This document shows, in pieces, positions 24,270-34,889 of a stretch of DNA of 64,000 bases. The stretch comes from Marinobacter lutaoensis. Lineage in GTDB: Bacteria > Pseudomonadota > Gammaproteobacteria > Pseudomonadales > Oleiphilaceae. Position 1 is the first letter of the stretch; the number at the start of each line of letters is the position of its first letter. The DNA lies in the NCBI RefSeq assembly GCF_001981305.1, contig NZ_MSCW01000009.1, positions 124,001 through 188,000 of the forward strand, read 5' to 3'. The notes beneath the pieces were generated by a model. That model was not told the DNA's origin, did not search any database, and saw only the letters and a program-made list of their open reading frames with translations. Position numbers and translations under genes: made by a program.

Positions 24270-24419
24270 AAAGCTATCAGGCAGAGGAGATTCGACATCC
24301 TGATGGTGCGCGACCGAACGGAGCGCACCCATGCCCAGCCTGCCTCGCAGGCGGGGCATCGAGAGCATTGCTCCCATCACGCCGGCGCAACGCGCAGGCG
24401 CCTAAAAGCACCGCGCTCG

Positions 24420-26624
24420 TTAGCTTGCACGCTTGCGAGCGGTCCTCTTCGGCGAAGGAGGGGCAGGCTTGCCATCAAGGTCATCGAGAAACTTCGAACC
24501 ACACTTCGGCGAACGCGCCTCATGCACCCATAGTGGCTGCCCCGTCTTGCGGTTTTTCACCAGCTTGACGGTGCCACCACAACCTTCGCATTTAGCAGTC
24601 ACTTTCGGCTCGGGCATTCCGGGGGAGCCATCATTGTCGGGGAAAAAAGTAATGCCACAGCTCGTCGCATGTTCGCGATTTTTGTGAGCCCAGTACGGGC
24701 CTTTGTCTTTGGAGCGGGAGTAACGACGTACCAGTAGCTCGTTGCAGTTGGGGCAGGGCGAAGTCACTTCCGGTGGCGGAAGAACGGGCGCATCCTTGTC
24801 ATCGTTCAGGTACTGTACACAACCGTCGGCATCATGCGGGTCGCGATGCACCCAATAGGCGGAGGGTGACTTTGAGCCTTTGCCCTTTGATGCACGAAAC
24901 TTCTGTATCACGGGCTTTTGACAACCTGGGCATCGACCTGTGAGCGCAAGTGATTCGGCAACAAGGCGGTTCTCAATGTCGTCCAGCAACTGATCCTGAA
25001 CCGGTTTGACAAGATTCATATACGACATCTTTCCTTGGGAAATCTTGTCAAGCGAGGCTTCGATGGCGCGCGTATAGGTATAGGATAAAAAGCTGAACTC
25101 GCGCAGTGCGTCCACAATGTAATACCCGTGTTTCCCTGGAACAAAATTAGGAGACTTGGCGCGACTTTCAGCGAGCGGCTGGATGTAGCCCCGGCCTTTG
25201 ATGTTCTCCATGATGGTGGCGTATGTGGAAGGCCGGCCAATACCTTTCGCCTCCATCGCTTTTATCAAGGATTGCTCGTTGTATCTGGGGGGTGGCTCGG
25301 TAGTTTTTTGCGACTCGGTTACTGACCCATCGAATATCGCTCCTTTGTCCAATTTCGGTAGCGGGTTGTCTTTGGTCGATGGCTTTTCCAGCGTTGCATA
25401 CGCCCGCCAGCCTTCTTCCTGAACGACTTTGCCTTTTGTGTGGTATTGAGGATGGCGCGGTTTGCTCTCTACATCCGGGATGGTGCGCTCGGAGACGAAC
25501 ACATACTCGGTGACGGAATCCACGCCATTAGGCATGACAGAGAGCATAGCCCTTTCCCGTATCAGCCGATAAAGCGACTTCTCTGCGTCGGTTTGGCCCA
25601 GCGCTTCCTGCTCAATATGAGTGGGGCGAATCGCCTCATGGGCTTCTTGGGCATCCGACTTACCTTTGAAGGTCGCCACTTTGTCCGCTACCGGCAGTTG
25701 GTTCTGCCGGAGGTATGCCTGAATCTTTTGAATGCCTTCTTCGGACAGGTTTGGGGAATCGGTTCGATGGTATGTAATGGCGCCTTGTTCAAACAGAGAT
25801 TGCGCCAGGGACATGACCTCTTTGGCAGAAAAACCGAAAATCTTGCCCGCGGCATTTTGAAGCTCGACGGTCGTGAACGGAGGTTTTGGTTTAACCGCTG
25901 ATGGTTTGACCTCAGCTTTGACGAGTTTCACTTTTTGAGGGCCAAGGAAAGGCTTTGCATCGGAGGCCAGCCACAGGCGTTCTCCCTCTTTGAGAAACGG
26001 TCTTTGGTCAAGGGTTGCGGTGAATTGCGGGTGTCCGGCGAGCCTAAGATTGCACACGAAGTAATCACGCGGCGTAAAGTTTTTAATCTCACGCTCGCGA
26101 TCGACAACGAATCGAACGGCTACGGATTGCACCCGCCCGGCACTAAGATTGACGTTTGCTTTTTGAGATAGCGCCGGGGATACCTGATAACCAATCAGGC
26201 GATCAAGCACCCGGCGAGCCTCTTGGGCTGCGACCAGATGCAGATTAATTCTCCCTGGATTGGCAAGAGCTTTTTTGATTGCCGGGGCTGTAATTTCGTG
26301 ATAACTCACCCGCTTTACGGTATCCGGAAGATTCAGCGTTTTCTGCAAATGCCATGCAATAGCCTCTCCCTCACGATCCGGGTCCGTAGCAAGTACCACT
26401 TCATCCGATTGCTTGGCAAGACGCTTGAGGTTCGTCACAACATCCTGTTTGCCTGGCGAAATCTCATACGACGGCCGCAAGGTCACCAGGTCAACGCCAA
26501 GCTCCTTGACCGGAAGATCCCGCATATGGCCAACACTGGCCGCCACCCGATACGACGGGCCGAGAATTTCCTGAATTTTCTTTGCTTTTGCAGGTGATTC
26601 AACGATTACCAAAGTCTGACCCAT
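24420..26624 (-). CDS. topA: DNA topoisomerase I (type IA)
   Basis: 734 residues from the ATG at 26624, chosen for its GGAGG site and the family-typical MGQTLVIVESPAKAKKI start. Motifs present: SVGHMRDLP, TDPDREGEAIAWHL (acidic Mg site), the active-site tyrosine in ITYHRTDSP, and EAHEAIRPT. Three C-terminal zinc-finger-like units follow (CPGC, CPNC and CEGC groups). It relaxes negatively supercoiled DNA. Conjugative elements with type IVb pilus genes often carry their own copy; it is next to the pil operon and divergent from it. Confidence 0.93.
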   Translation of the reverse strand: MGQTLVIVESPAKAKKIQEILGPSYRVAASVGHMRDLPVKELGVDLVTLRPSYEISPGKQDVVTNLKRLAKQSDEVVLATDPDREGEAIAWHLQKTLNLPDTVKRVSYHEITAPAIKKALANPGRINLHLVAAQEARRVLDRLIGYQVSPALSQKANVNLSAGRVQSVAVRFVVDREREIKNFTPRDYFVCNLRLAGHPQFTATLDQRPFLKEGERLWLASDAKPFLGPQKVKLVKAEVKPSAVKPKPPFTTVELQNAAGKIFGFSAKEVMSLAQSLFEQGAITYHRTDSPNLSEEGIQKIQAYLRQNQLPVADKVATFKGKSDAQEAHEAIRPTHIEQEALGQTDAEKSLYRLIRERAMLSVMPNGVDSVTEYVFVSERTIPDVESKPRHPQYHTKGKVVQEEGWRAYATLEKPSTKDNPLPKLDKGAIFDGSVTESQKTTEPPPRYNEQSLIKAMEAKGIGRPSTYATIMENIKGRGYIQPLAESRAKSPNFVPGKHGYYIVDALREFSFLSYTYTRAIEASLDKISQGKMSYMNLVKPVQDQLLDDIENRLVAESLALTGRCPGCQKPVIQKFRASKGKGSKSPSAYWVHRDPHDADGCVQYLNDDKDAPVLPPPEVTSPCPNCNELLVRRYSRSKDKGPYWAHKNREHATSCGITFFPDNDGSPGMPEPKVTAKCEGCGGTVKLVKNRKTGQPLWVHEARSPKCGSKFLDDLDGKPAPPSPKRTARKRAS

Positions 26625-26730
26625 ATCAGCAACCTCCGAATAAACGCGGTTCCCCAAAACAGCACAGGGGCTAGTGTAGAATGACCCAAACCATTGGGGT
26701 CAGTTTAACTGAGCAAAGTGAGCTTCATGT

Positions 26731-27600
26731 ATGAAAGCGGTAAAACGACTGGGATTAATCAGTGCATCAGCGGCATCGCTCATGATGGCAATCGCGCCCA
26801 CTCATGCAGCGCTCGAAATCAAGAAGAGCAAAGGGCCGGACCCGGCAAAGCAAGAGGCGGTCTTCGACACGTCCGAGTTTTCGACCTGGGTCGATAACAC
26901 CTACAAAAGCGTCGTCACTTATGGGGTAGTCCCCAACCTGCAAAAAAGCCCTACCTATGGGGATGTGATGCCCCTTTCGGATGCGCTGAAAATCCTTGCT
27001 CCGGATAACTGGAAAGTATTTCGAGCTCGGGATCTGGATCTGGAAGGCAAATCGGTAGTCAGCTGGGATCTAAAAGAGGCAACCTGGGTCGATGCGTTGG
27101 CGAATCTGGGTGAGCGGCATGGCTTCCAGTTTCACATTGATTTCAACCGGAAAGAGATTTTCGTTAAGAACGGCCGGAAGCTGATCTTCGATCGCCCGGT
27201 TCAGCTGGGTATTGAGGAAACCTATCCATCTGCAACCGCCGGGCGTGTGTTCGACAAGGATGTGAATCTTGCCGAGGTTGATAATCGCGAAATCGTATCC
27301 GCCAAGAGTTTTGTTGACCTCAATGATGACAACCCGGATGAGAGCGTTTTCACCCTGAAAAAAGGGGAAAGCGCCCGAAAAGTTATGGAAGACCTGGCTC
27401 TGATTTTTGGATATGAGGACTTCTATTGGTTGATCGACGATCAGGAAGTTGACCAGACCCGCACATTTGTTGGTGATGCCACCCAAATTATGGGTCAGGT
27501 TGTCACTCAGTTCTATGGCCGCCTGTGCTTGTACGAAGTGGACAAAGTGGCCGCTGTTTTCCCGAAGAATATGGAGTGTCCCACTGATGAGCAAAAGTAA
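26731..27600 (+). CDS. PilL/TcpQ-like pilus periplasmic protein (N-terminal type)
   Basis: 289 residues. A signal peptide ends near THAAL. The body has two repeat-like secretin-associated segments (VVSWDLKEATWVDALANLGE, and ESARKVMEDLALIFGY). It precedes a TcpQ-domain gene and the PilN secretin, the place of PilL in IncI-like thin-pilus operons. The role is probably assisting secretin assembly. Split from its TcpQ part into a separate gene. Confidence 0.6.
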   Translation: MKAVKRLGLISASAASLMMAIAPTHAALEIKKSKGPDPAKQEAVFDTSEFSTWVDNTYKSVVTYGVVPNLQKSPTYGDVMPLSDALKILAPDNWKVFRARDLDLEGKSVVSWDLKEATWVDALANLGERHGFQFHIDFNRKEIFVKNGRKLIFDRPVQLGIEETYPSATAGRVFDKDVNLAEVDNREIVSAKSFVDLNDDNPDESVFTLKKGESARKVMEDLALIFGYEDFYWLIDDQEVDQTRTFVGDATQIMGQVVTQFYGRLCLYEVDKVAAVFPKNMECPTDEQK

Positions 27601-28030
27601 GCGCTTTATGGCAATTGCCGTTGGCTTGATGGCGTGTGTTCCGGGAACCGGTATTCATGCGGATTCACTGGATAAGCCGGCGGTGGAGAAGATCGAGGCC
27701 CCGTTTCCAGTTGAGTTCACCAGTGCCGGGAACCTGTTTGAAGAAGCACCTATGGCGCGGTTCGATGAGCCGATGAGGTACGAAATCAAAAAGGGCGAAA
27801 AGCTCCGTGAAGCCATGACTCGCTGGACGAAGAAAGCGGGATACGAACTGGTCTGGCAGCCCGGCCCCGAGGACGGGGATATCGTGTTCGCAGCCAGCAT
27901 GAGTTTCACGGACAGCTTTGAGAAGGCAGCAGATGCATTCTTCGAAATTGTCCGCACACAGACCAAGTTCGATGGAAAACTCCACAGTAATAAGGTGTTG
28001 CGCGTCTTCGTTGCGAATGCCAAGAAATAG
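27587..28030 (+). CDS. TcpQ-domain pilus assembly protein
   Basis: 147 residues from the ATG at 27587, overlapping the previous gene by 14 bp. Signal peptide to about residue 25, then a TcpQ C-terminal-type domain: YEIKKGEKLREAMTRWTKKA, GYELVWQPG and a final LRVFVANAKK. TcpQ domains bind and localise type IVb secretins, fitting the secretin gene next to it. Confidence 0.72.
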   Translation: MSKSKRFMAIAVGLMACVPGTGIHADSLDKPAVEKIEAPFPVEFTSAGNLFEEAPMARFDEPMRYEIKKGEKLREAMTRWTKKAGYELVWQPGPEDGDIVFAASMSFTDSFEKAADAFFEIVRTQTKFDGKLHSNKVLRVFVANAKK

Positions 28031-28046
28031 TAGGTGGTGAACCTCC

Positions 28047-29681
28047 ATGAAGAAACTACTCCTAGCAACTGCAACAAGCGTTTTTCTGGCCGGTTGTGCC
28101 GCCTGGTTTCCAGAAACCAAGGCAGATCGGGAACCCCATTACCCTACGGTGGCTGACCTTCAAAGTCGGCTCGTCGCCCTTGAGCAACAAGCTGCCAGGG
28201 AGGCGAGTTTCAAATCCGATCAGCCTTGGTTGGTCAAACAGGAGGTGAAGGAATATCCGCGGTATCCGTACCTTGATGACCAGCAGATTACGATCAGCCA
28301 GTTTGGGAAAACACTACCTGAAATGGTTGGACGGTTGGCGGAACAGCTGAACGTCAATATCCATTTGGCGGCCGATCTCTATATGGATAAAGGTGAAGAC
28401 AGCCGACGCAGTGACGCGGAACGAATGGACAATCGTAGTAGTAGAACAGGTCAGCCAGCTTCCATTGAGCAGCCGAAAATCGTGGATACCGCCAGTGTAA
28501 TGACGCTGTTCGGCGGGGCTTTCGGTGGTGATGGTGAGCGCTTTGGCAACCCGTTGAAGACGCGAATCAGCGTGGTCAGTCAAGGCGGTAGTGCCTCGGC
28601 ATTGCTGGATAACATTGCGGCCCAGCTTGGGATCAGTTGGCGCTACGATGAAACCCGAAATCAGGTGACGTTCTACCGGCTGGCCCAAGAGACTTTCCAG
28701 GTCTTTTTCCCGGGCGTTGCGGACGCCGCAGTCGAATTGGGGCGTAGTGGGGATCGTGATGCGGTCATTCGCCAGCAAGCATCTTTCGAGAACGAAAGCG
28801 GCTCCTGGGATGAAATTGCTGAAGGAGTACAAGCGTTGTTGTCACCGCTGGGCAAGGCAACCCTCGTGAAAGGAACGGGAAGCCTCGTGGTGATCGATAC
28901 ACCGGAAATCCTGGAATCCGTCTCGGAATATGTAAAGAGCATCAACGACATCTATGGTCGGCAGGTCTATCTGCAGATCCGAACCGCCAGTGCCACGGTT
29001 GAGAGCACCAACGATTTCAATATCACCTGGAACAACATATTGAACACGGTCAACAACGGCCAATTCCAGATTGGAACAAACAGTGCCGAAGTGGCTACTC
29101 AAGCGTTGCCAAATGTATTTAATGTCATCCGCACAAGCACAGGGGCCAATCTTGCACTGGAACTGCTCGCCACAGAATTTGAAAGCACTGAGATTAACGA
29201 GCAGGCGGTGACTACGCTGAGCAATCAGCCTACCAGCCTGAAAGTCCTGACAGAAACCGGATATATCAGCGGTATTTCGCAGCAGGATTCTACTACCAGC
29301 TCGGATAACGTGGTGTCAGATGTACAGACGGATACGGTGAACATCGGCTTCGATGCAACGCTGGTTCCCCGTGTGGTTTCGGACTCCCGGTTGCAGCTTC
29401 AGGTGGCCTTAGAGCTGTCCAGCAATCTCACTTTGGTGAACTTCGACTCAACTATCGTGCAGACGCCGACCCGAGATCGAAATTCGGTGGTTCAGAGGGC
29501 ATGGCTGAGAAATGGCGAAACCTGGGTGATCGCTGCGTTCTCCAGTGAGAAGCAATCCAACCAGGAAAGCGGTACGGGTTCTGCGAAGTTGTGGGGTCTT
29601 GGTGGTGGAACTAGCAAGAGTAAGTCCAAGCAAGTGCTGTTGGTAATGATCACCCCGCACATTCAGGACGGAGTGTTCTAA
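28047..29681 (+). CDS. pilN: PilN, type IVb pilus secretin lipoprotein
   Basis: 544 residues. Lipobox LAGC at about 14-17. N-domain in the middle (LLDNIAAQLGISWRYD), and a C-terminal secretin barrel domain from about residue 300, with VPRVVSDSRLQLQVALELS and a final KQVLLVMITPHIQ. PilN forms the outer-membrane ring through which the thin pilus passes. The stop overlaps the pilO start (TAATG). Confidence 0.88.
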   Translation: MKKLLLATATSVFLAGCAAWFPETKADREPHYPTVADLQSRLVALEQQAAREASFKSDQPWLVKQEVKEYPRYPYLDDQQITISQFGKTLPEMVGRLAEQLNVNIHLAADLYMDKGEDSRRSDAERMDNRSSRTGQPASIEQPKIVDTASVMTLFGGAFGGDGERFGNPLKTRISVVSQGGSASALLDNIAAQLGISWRYDETRNQVTFYRLAQETFQVFFPGVADAAVELGRSGDRDAVIRQQASFENESGSWDEIAEGVQALLSPLGKATLVKGTGSLVVIDTPEILESVSEYVKSINDIYGRQVYLQIRTASATVESTNDFNITWNNILNTVNNGQFQIGTNSAEVATQALPNVFNVIRTSTGANLALELLATEFESTEINEQAVTTLSNQPTSLKVLTETGYISGISQQDSTTSSDNVVSDVQTDTVNIGFDATLVPRVVSDSRLQLQVALELSSNLTLVNFDSTIVQTPTRDRNSVVQRAWLRNGETWVIAAFSSEKQSNQESGTGSAKLWGLGGGTSKSKSKQVLLVMITPHIQDGVF

Positions 29682-31045
29682 TGAGGCTGATTCAATTCGA
29701 GGATCAACCGGGTTTTGCGAAGAACGTGGCTGTTGGCCTGGAATGGATGACGACCAACACCAAAGAGTTTAAGAACATCCGAAAGGCGCTGGGCTCCCAA
29801 AACAAAGAGTGGTTGACGCTTGCCAGTAGCAATCCCAGCACCAAGGAAATGCTGAATTACGGTGTAGTGGACCGAGGTGCGCTGCCACAAGGTAGCTGCG
29901 TATCGCTGGCGGCCTGGCTTGCCTTGTCGTTTCGGCAAGGCGCCATATTGGCGGTTGAAGAGGTTGAGGACAAGCAGGAAGGCCTTTCCAAATATTGGAT
30001 GTGCCTGATAAACGACGGTCAGGTGCTGGCGGGTACCGACATTCTTGAGGATGACTGGGATACCGTTGAAGAGTTTGCACTGGGCAGCGTTGAGGCACTT
30101 GGCGATGAGCAGCTCGGTTATGTGGGAAATGCCGCCAATCGGTTGAGCTTTGTAAGTGCGGAGGCGGAGCACCCGAATCTTGCGGATGTCCTGGATCGGG
30201 CTGCCTTTCGAAAAGCGCGATTTCGAGGCGGTGAAAATAGTGGAGCCAGAAATAGGGTTGCGTTTTTCGGTTTGATTGTGTTGGTCGTTGGCAGCGTTGG
30301 CTGGTACGGGATGAATGCTTATCTGGATGCCAAAAACATTGAGAGTCAGCAGCAACGAAATCGTGAAAATCAAATCGAGCGGGCACGCGAAGAGTATCAA
30401 AACATTCTCAATGACCTGGGCGGAATGGCGCAGGCAGGACCGACGATCCGGACAATGTGGAAATCGGTGCTGTTTCCGACAGAAACCCGAATTGGCGGAT
30501 GGGAGTTGGAGGCTATCGAATGTGCTGAGAAGGACTGCCAGATTCAGTACAAAAACACTGATCTGACTCTGCCTGAAAAGCTCCAAACACGTTTGGATGG
30601 ATTCTGCGATTCGCTGACGATCGATGCGGAAGGCATCGTTGGAATTTGCGCCAAAGGATATGAGGATACACCGATCGCACATCTCGGCGAACTCCCTATT
30701 GTCACCGATGAACAAATTATTGACGTGCTACTGACGAAGGCTGATCTGGATCGCCTTCTAGCGGGATTTATGACCTTAGCGCGGATGGCTCAGGGCAGTG
30801 CGTATGCCATCAATTCGGCGGTCGAGTATCCATTTCGAGGCAGTCGTTGGTTGCCGGATGCACGGGTGTTTCGTCAGGGGGAGTGGTCGCTGGTTGTCCC
30901 GGTTAAATACATTGATTCCATCGGCATTCTGTTTGATCAATTCCGCGGAGTTGCCGTATCGACGCTATCACTGAATTGGAATTCGCGAATGGTGGAACTT
31001 CGTGGCATCTACGTGACAGGTGAGGAAATCAGCAATGAAGGGTAA
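29681..31045 (+). CDS. pilO: PilO, type IVb pilus accessory protein
   Basis: 454 residues. The N-terminal about 195 residues are cytoplasmic and resemble the actin-like-fold part of PilO2/TcpD-type proteins; one membrane segment at about 197-218 (VAFFGLIVLVVGSVGW), then a coiled coil and a periplasmic domain with a Cys pair region (CAEKDCQIQY). Position between secretin and PilP matches IncI and PAPI-1-like operons. Confidence 0.78.
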   Translation: MRLIQFEDQPGFAKNVAVGLEWMTTNTKEFKNIRKALGSQNKEWLTLASSNPSTKEMLNYGVVDRGALPQGSCVSLAAWLALSFRQGAILAVEEVEDKQEGLSKYWMCLINDGQVLAGTDILEDDWDTVEEFALGSVEALGDEQLGYVGNAANRLSFVSAEAEHPNLADVLDRAAFRKARFRGGENSGARNRVAFFGLIVLVVGSVGWYGMNAYLDAKNIESQQQRNRENQIERAREEYQNILNDLGGMAQAGPTIRTMWKSVLFPTETRIGGWELEAIECAEKDCQIQYKNTDLTLPEKLQTRLDGFCDSLTIDAEGIVGICAKGYEDTPIAHLGELPIVTDEQIIDVLLTKADLDRLLAGFMTLARMAQGSAYAINSAVEYPFRGSRWLPDARVFRQGEWSLVVPVKYIDSIGILFDQFRGVAVSTLSLNWNSRMVELRGIYVTGEEISNEG

Positions 31046-31673
31046 GCAAGTAATGATAAACGCCGGGCGCTTTGGAACGTACTGGGCTGGTGTGGCAATG
31101 GTGTTCGTGATGTCCAGTAGCGCCGTGCTGGCGGACACTATTGGTGAAGAAATACAGCGTCAAAAGCGGCTGGCGGAGCTGGATCACACCATTAATGTCA
31201 ACGAACGATTGCTGGAAATCAAGAAGCAAGAAAGCGAATTTCGCGCGCTGAGACAAGAAGAGCGTAAACCAGCACAGGCAAGTAACACCGAGGGCAATTG
31301 GGCACCGAATGCACCAGGGCGCAATGGCAATGTTCAGGTTCAGTATTTTGGGCAACAGCCTATGGAGAACGCAGGTGGCATTCAGCGCCGACAGCTGAAT
31401 CCTGACGGAACACTTGCCGAAGAGATCAAAACACCTGAGCAGATTCAGCGAGAAAAGGCGCTGGAAGTATTGGAAATGGCATCAGTGCGGGAAGCGTTTC
31501 CCGTTAAAGGTGAAGACGGATTGGTAGCAATTGTGGAACTCAGCGATCGGGTTGTTGAAGTCCGCAAGGGAAATCAAATTGGTGGCTGGGTAGTGACCAA
31601 CGTCGCGCTCGACCGAGTGGAATTTAGTCACTCCGATATTGGTGAAACCAAGACAATTTATCGGGCTCGTTAA
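31035..31673 (+). CDS. pilP: PilP, type IV pilus biogenesis protein
   Basis: 212 residues from the ATG at 31035 (overlapping pilO by 11 bp). Signal segment with VFVMSSSAVLAD, a coiled coil at about 40-80, a Gln/Asn linker, and a C-terminal beta domain (VAIVELSDRVVEVRKGNQIGGW) typical of PilP, which links inner-membrane components to the secretin. Confidence 0.8.
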   Translation: MKGKQVMINAGRFGTYWAGVAMVFVMSSSAVLADTIGEEIQRQKRLAELDHTINVNERLLEIKKQESEFRALRQEERKPAQASNTEGNWAPNAPGRNGNVQVQYFGQQPMENAGGIQRRQLNPDGTLAEEIKTPEQIQREKALEVLEMASVREAFPVKGEDGLVAIVELSDRVVEVRKGNQIGGWVVTNVALDRVEFSHSDIGETKTIYRAR

Positions 31674-31691
31674 ACGGTGTGAGGAAGGATT

Positions 31692-33563
31692 ATGGCAATC
31701 ACCAACCGTAAACCTCTGGGCGCCGTACTCGTTGAAAAAGGACTGATCAGCCGAAAGACGCTTGAACAGGCGCTGAAAAAACAGAAGGATCTGGCGGCTG
31801 AAGGTAAGCCTGTCCAGCTCGGAAAGTTGCTTGTGATGGCCAGAAAAGTAACCGAGCAGGACATCGAAGACGCTCTGAACGATCAGAAAAGAATCCGGGC
31901 TTATGTTCTCCAGAGTCGTTCAGATGTGGAAGAGCTGTATGGTCAACTGATCGTTCAAAAGTCCAGCGGTCCCAATCAGCCCTATTTTGTCGATGAAGGC
32001 TATCAGAGTCAGATTGCGGTAGCCCAAAATGGGAAAGGGCATCCATTTATTCTGGTCACCGAAGAATTCGGTGCAAACTACAAAAACGTGGTGATGGATG
32101 TTCGAGCCCGGGTACTGAAAGCCTACACCACCGATACAGGAAAGCCCATTGCACCAAAACTCATCCAGGTGACACCGGATTTGTTGGAACTGTATCGGGC
32201 ACCTGATGATTCTAAGAAAAGCTCAGGCCCGCAGACTGAGTACGAAAAAGAGTTCGAACACCTGATCAAAGAAGCCTACAAGGCTGGAGCCAGTGACCTG
32301 CATTTCTTCCGGGAGCCTGACGTTTGCACGGTACGTCTGCGTGTTCATGGCGCGATGCGAACGTATGCCGAATGGAATGGAGAGAAAGCAGATAAAGTGC
32401 TTCAGGTTGGGTTTCAGACCGAAGGCAGTGGATCAAAGTACGCCGGATGGGATAAGAAGATTCGTCAACGGGTGCGGATCAAAATCAAGTTCAACCAGCA
32501 CATCACTCTGACCTGCCGGTATGAGCACGCACCGGGCGACGACGGCGCTTTTCATGCCTGTATCCGGATTCAGGCAAATGACAAACGTGAAGTCCGGCAG
32601 CTTATTGACCTGACCGAATGCGGTTTGACGCAAGCACAAGCGGATGCCCTGGAAGCGGCAGTCTCCGAGCCATCGGGCATGGTGATCCTGTCTGGCCCGA
32701 CAGGATCAGGTAAATCCACCACACTTGCGGCTTTGGTCAAGTACATCAACCGGAACAACGATGTCAACGTCCTTACGGTCGAATCGCCAATTGAACGGGA
32801 GCTCCCTGCGTTTCAGACCAGTGTGTCAGATGATGAAGACGGTAACCGGAATGAGTTTGCCAGCGCCATCAAATCGATGCTGCGCCGCGATCCTGATGTG
32901 TGCATGGTAGGGGAAATTCGTGACGAAATGTCAGCTGCTGCCGCTGCGTCGGGTGTTCAAACCGGGCACACACTTCTGACCACCGTTCACGCTCAATCCG
33001 CCATTGAGATCGTGGAGCGCCTGACCAGCCCTGCTATGAAAATTCCTGTCGAAACGGTCAGCTCACCATCGTTCTTGAACGCTTTGGTGTTCCAGATGCT
33101 CCTGCCGGTCCTGGATGACAAATCCAAGATTCGCCTGACCCCTGAAAATATTGACCAGTTCATGGATCAGAAGCAGAAAGCACGGTTCTTGAAGTTGTTC
33201 CCCGATTATGAGCACAAGAGGATTTGCGTAGCGGGAAGCTCGGAAGAGCACCCAGAAGGACTCGCTGGAATGACGCTCTGTGCAGAAGTGGTCATTCCGG
33301 ACGATACGATGCGAGAGCACTTCCGAGCAAAGGATCTGACGGCTGCGCTCAGATATTGGCGAGCCAAGGGGGTCGCCGAACCAAACGACCTGCAGAAACG
33401 CCTTAACGGTTTTACGGCGGCAGATCATGCAATTTCGAAAGTGGAAGCAGGGATGATTGATCCACGAGACCTTGAAGCCTATTTCGGTCACCTGGATCGC
33501 CTTGCACAAAAGCGGGAAGAAGTCGGGAATTGGGAAACAAACACCAACATGGAGGCTGCCTAA
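31692..33563 (+). CDS. pilQ: PilQ, pilus assembly ATPase (GspE family)
   Basis: 623 residues. N-terminal MshEN/GspE-N-like regions (GAVLVEKGLI, GKLLVMARKVTEQDI), Walker A GPTGSGKSTT at about 335-344, Asp box and Walker B DPDVCMVGEIRD, then a His box (TTVHAQSA). It powers pilus extension and/or retraction. The tetracysteine zinc motif of many GspE proteins is not present. pilR starts immediately after the stop. Confidence 0.9.
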   Translation: MAITNRKPLGAVLVEKGLISRKTLEQALKKQKDLAAEGKPVQLGKLLVMARKVTEQDIEDALNDQKRIRAYVLQSRSDVEELYGQLIVQKSSGPNQPYFVDEGYQSQIAVAQNGKGHPFILVTEEFGANYKNVVMDVRARVLKAYTTDTGKPIAPKLIQVTPDLLELYRAPDDSKKSSGPQTEYEKEFEHLIKEAYKAGASDLHFFREPDVCTVRLRVHGAMRTYAEWNGEKADKVLQVGFQTEGSGSKYAGWDKKIRQRVRIKIKFNQHITLTCRYEHAPGDDGAFHACIRIQANDKREVRQLIDLTECGLTQAQADALEAAVSEPSGMVILSGPTGSGKSTTLAALVKYINRNNDVNVLTVESPIERELPAFQTSVSDDEDGNRNEFASAIKSMLRRDPDVCMVGEIRDEMSAAAAASGVQTGHTLLTTVHAQSAIEIVERLTSPAMKIPVETVSSPSFLNALVFQMLLPVLDDKSKIRLTPENIDQFMDQKQKARFLKLFPDYEHKRICVAGSSEEHPEGLAGMTLCAEVVIPDDTMREHFRAKDLTAALRYWRAKGVAEPNDLQKRLNGFTAADHAISKVEAGMIDPRDLEAYFGHLDRLAQKREEVGNWETNTNMEAA

Positions 33564-34685
33564 ATGCAGGGTGTCGATGATTTGAATGTGCTTGGGCGGC
33601 TGATTAACCGGGTTAATGGAGATGGAAGAAAACTCGGTGCACAGGAACGGATCGATTTCTATGGATTCCTGCGCGCACTGGTTGAAAACGGAAAAGACAT
33701 CCAAGGTGCCTGCGGAGATGTAGCGCGCTCCTTAGAGCGTCAGGCCAGCGAGACCTTATTGGGTGCAGGCCAGCTAAAGCGAGCGGCACAGCTCTATCGA
33801 TATATTGAGGCGGAACAAAAGCTGGGTAATGCGCTCCATGTCTCATTGGCAGGCCGGGTACCTGATACGGAGGTCATGATGCTCTTGGCCGGCGCGGAAG
33901 GGGACATCACCAAGGGGCTGAAGTCCGCGCAGGTTGCAGCGCGTCGTAGCAACGAAATCAAGAAGGCCATTGCAAAGGCTATTTCCTATCCGGCGTTCCT
34001 GAGTCTTGGCGTGGTCGCGGCAATGGACTGGATTGGCAGCAACCTGATGCAAACACTGACGCTGCTAAAACCCCTATCGCAGTGGACCGGTATGGAAGCG
34101 GCGGTGTATTGGGTAACGACAAACGTCGCGACGTGGGCACCGTTGGCGCTTGTGTGCCTGCTTGTGCTTGTCGGGGTGTCGGGCTTAATTCACATGAAGT
34201 TCATTGGGCCTGGGCGTGAGGCGATTGCGGGCATCCCCCCGCTCAACATTTTTCGGCGTTTAACGGCGACTACCTTCCTAAGCACACTGTCATCCCTCGT
34301 ATTGGCCGGAACGACGTTCCAGAATGGCCTGACTTTGATGCGCCGGTATACCAGAAGCGAATATCTCAGATATTACCTGGACGAAGCGATTCGGCGCATG
34401 AAATCCGGCCTGGCATCAGAAGGTGCAGGTAAAGCGATTGCCTCTAAGTTATTCACCCCGTGGATCATGGTCAAACTGGACATCTATTCCCGCGGCACAA
34501 CCGAAGAGTTTACGCGGCACATGGATGAAATTGCGGAAGATGCCCAGAACGAAGCGGTAGAGTCGCTGCAAAAACTCAGCCGTGCGTTGAACATCCTGTG
34601 TCTGGCTGTGATTGCCGGTACGGTCATGGTGACCGTTGTCACGCTCTTTGGTGTTATTGGATCAATTCGCTCGGGCCTCGGTTAG
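33564..34685 (+). CDS. pilR: PilR, inner-membrane platform protein (GspF/TcpE family)
   Basis: 373 residues. Two GspF-type cytoplasmic domains, the first with GDITKGLKSAQVAARRSNEIKKAI-like helices, and about three membrane segments near 145-165, 185-208 and 340-365. It forms the platform that couples the ATPase to pilin polymerisation. Start is adjacent to the pilQ stop, so the genes are coupled. Confidence 0.87.
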   Translation: MQGVDDLNVLGRLINRVNGDGRKLGAQERIDFYGFLRALVENGKDIQGACGDVARSLERQASETLLGAGQLKRAAQLYRYIEAEQKLGNALHVSLAGRVPDTEVMMLLAGAEGDITKGLKSAQVAARRSNEIKKAIAKAISYPAFLSLGVVAAMDWIGSNLMQTLTLLKPLSQWTGMEAAVYWVTTNVATWAPLALVCLLVLVGVSGLIHMKFIGPGREAIAGIPPLNIFRRLTATTFLSTLSSLVLAGTTFQNGLTLMRRYTRSEYLRYYLDEAIRRMKSGLASEGAGKAIASKLFTPWIMVKLDIYSRGTTEEFTRHMDEIAEDAQNEAVESLQKLSRALNILCLAVIAGTVMVTVVTLFGVIGSIRSGLG

Positions 34686-34889
34686 CGTTGCAAAAACGCG
34701 ACAATCGAACATGAATTGCGGGCAAACGTATGGAGGCAGTTTCCCACATTAGGTAGTGTAGAACGGTATCATGTGAATACCTTCCTCTGCGTCACAGGGG
34801 GAGTAATAAAGCAGCCTTTATCGACCAGATTCGATGACTGATGAAGGCGTATGCTCAGGAATAGGTATTCACGAGGAGAAATACTGAAA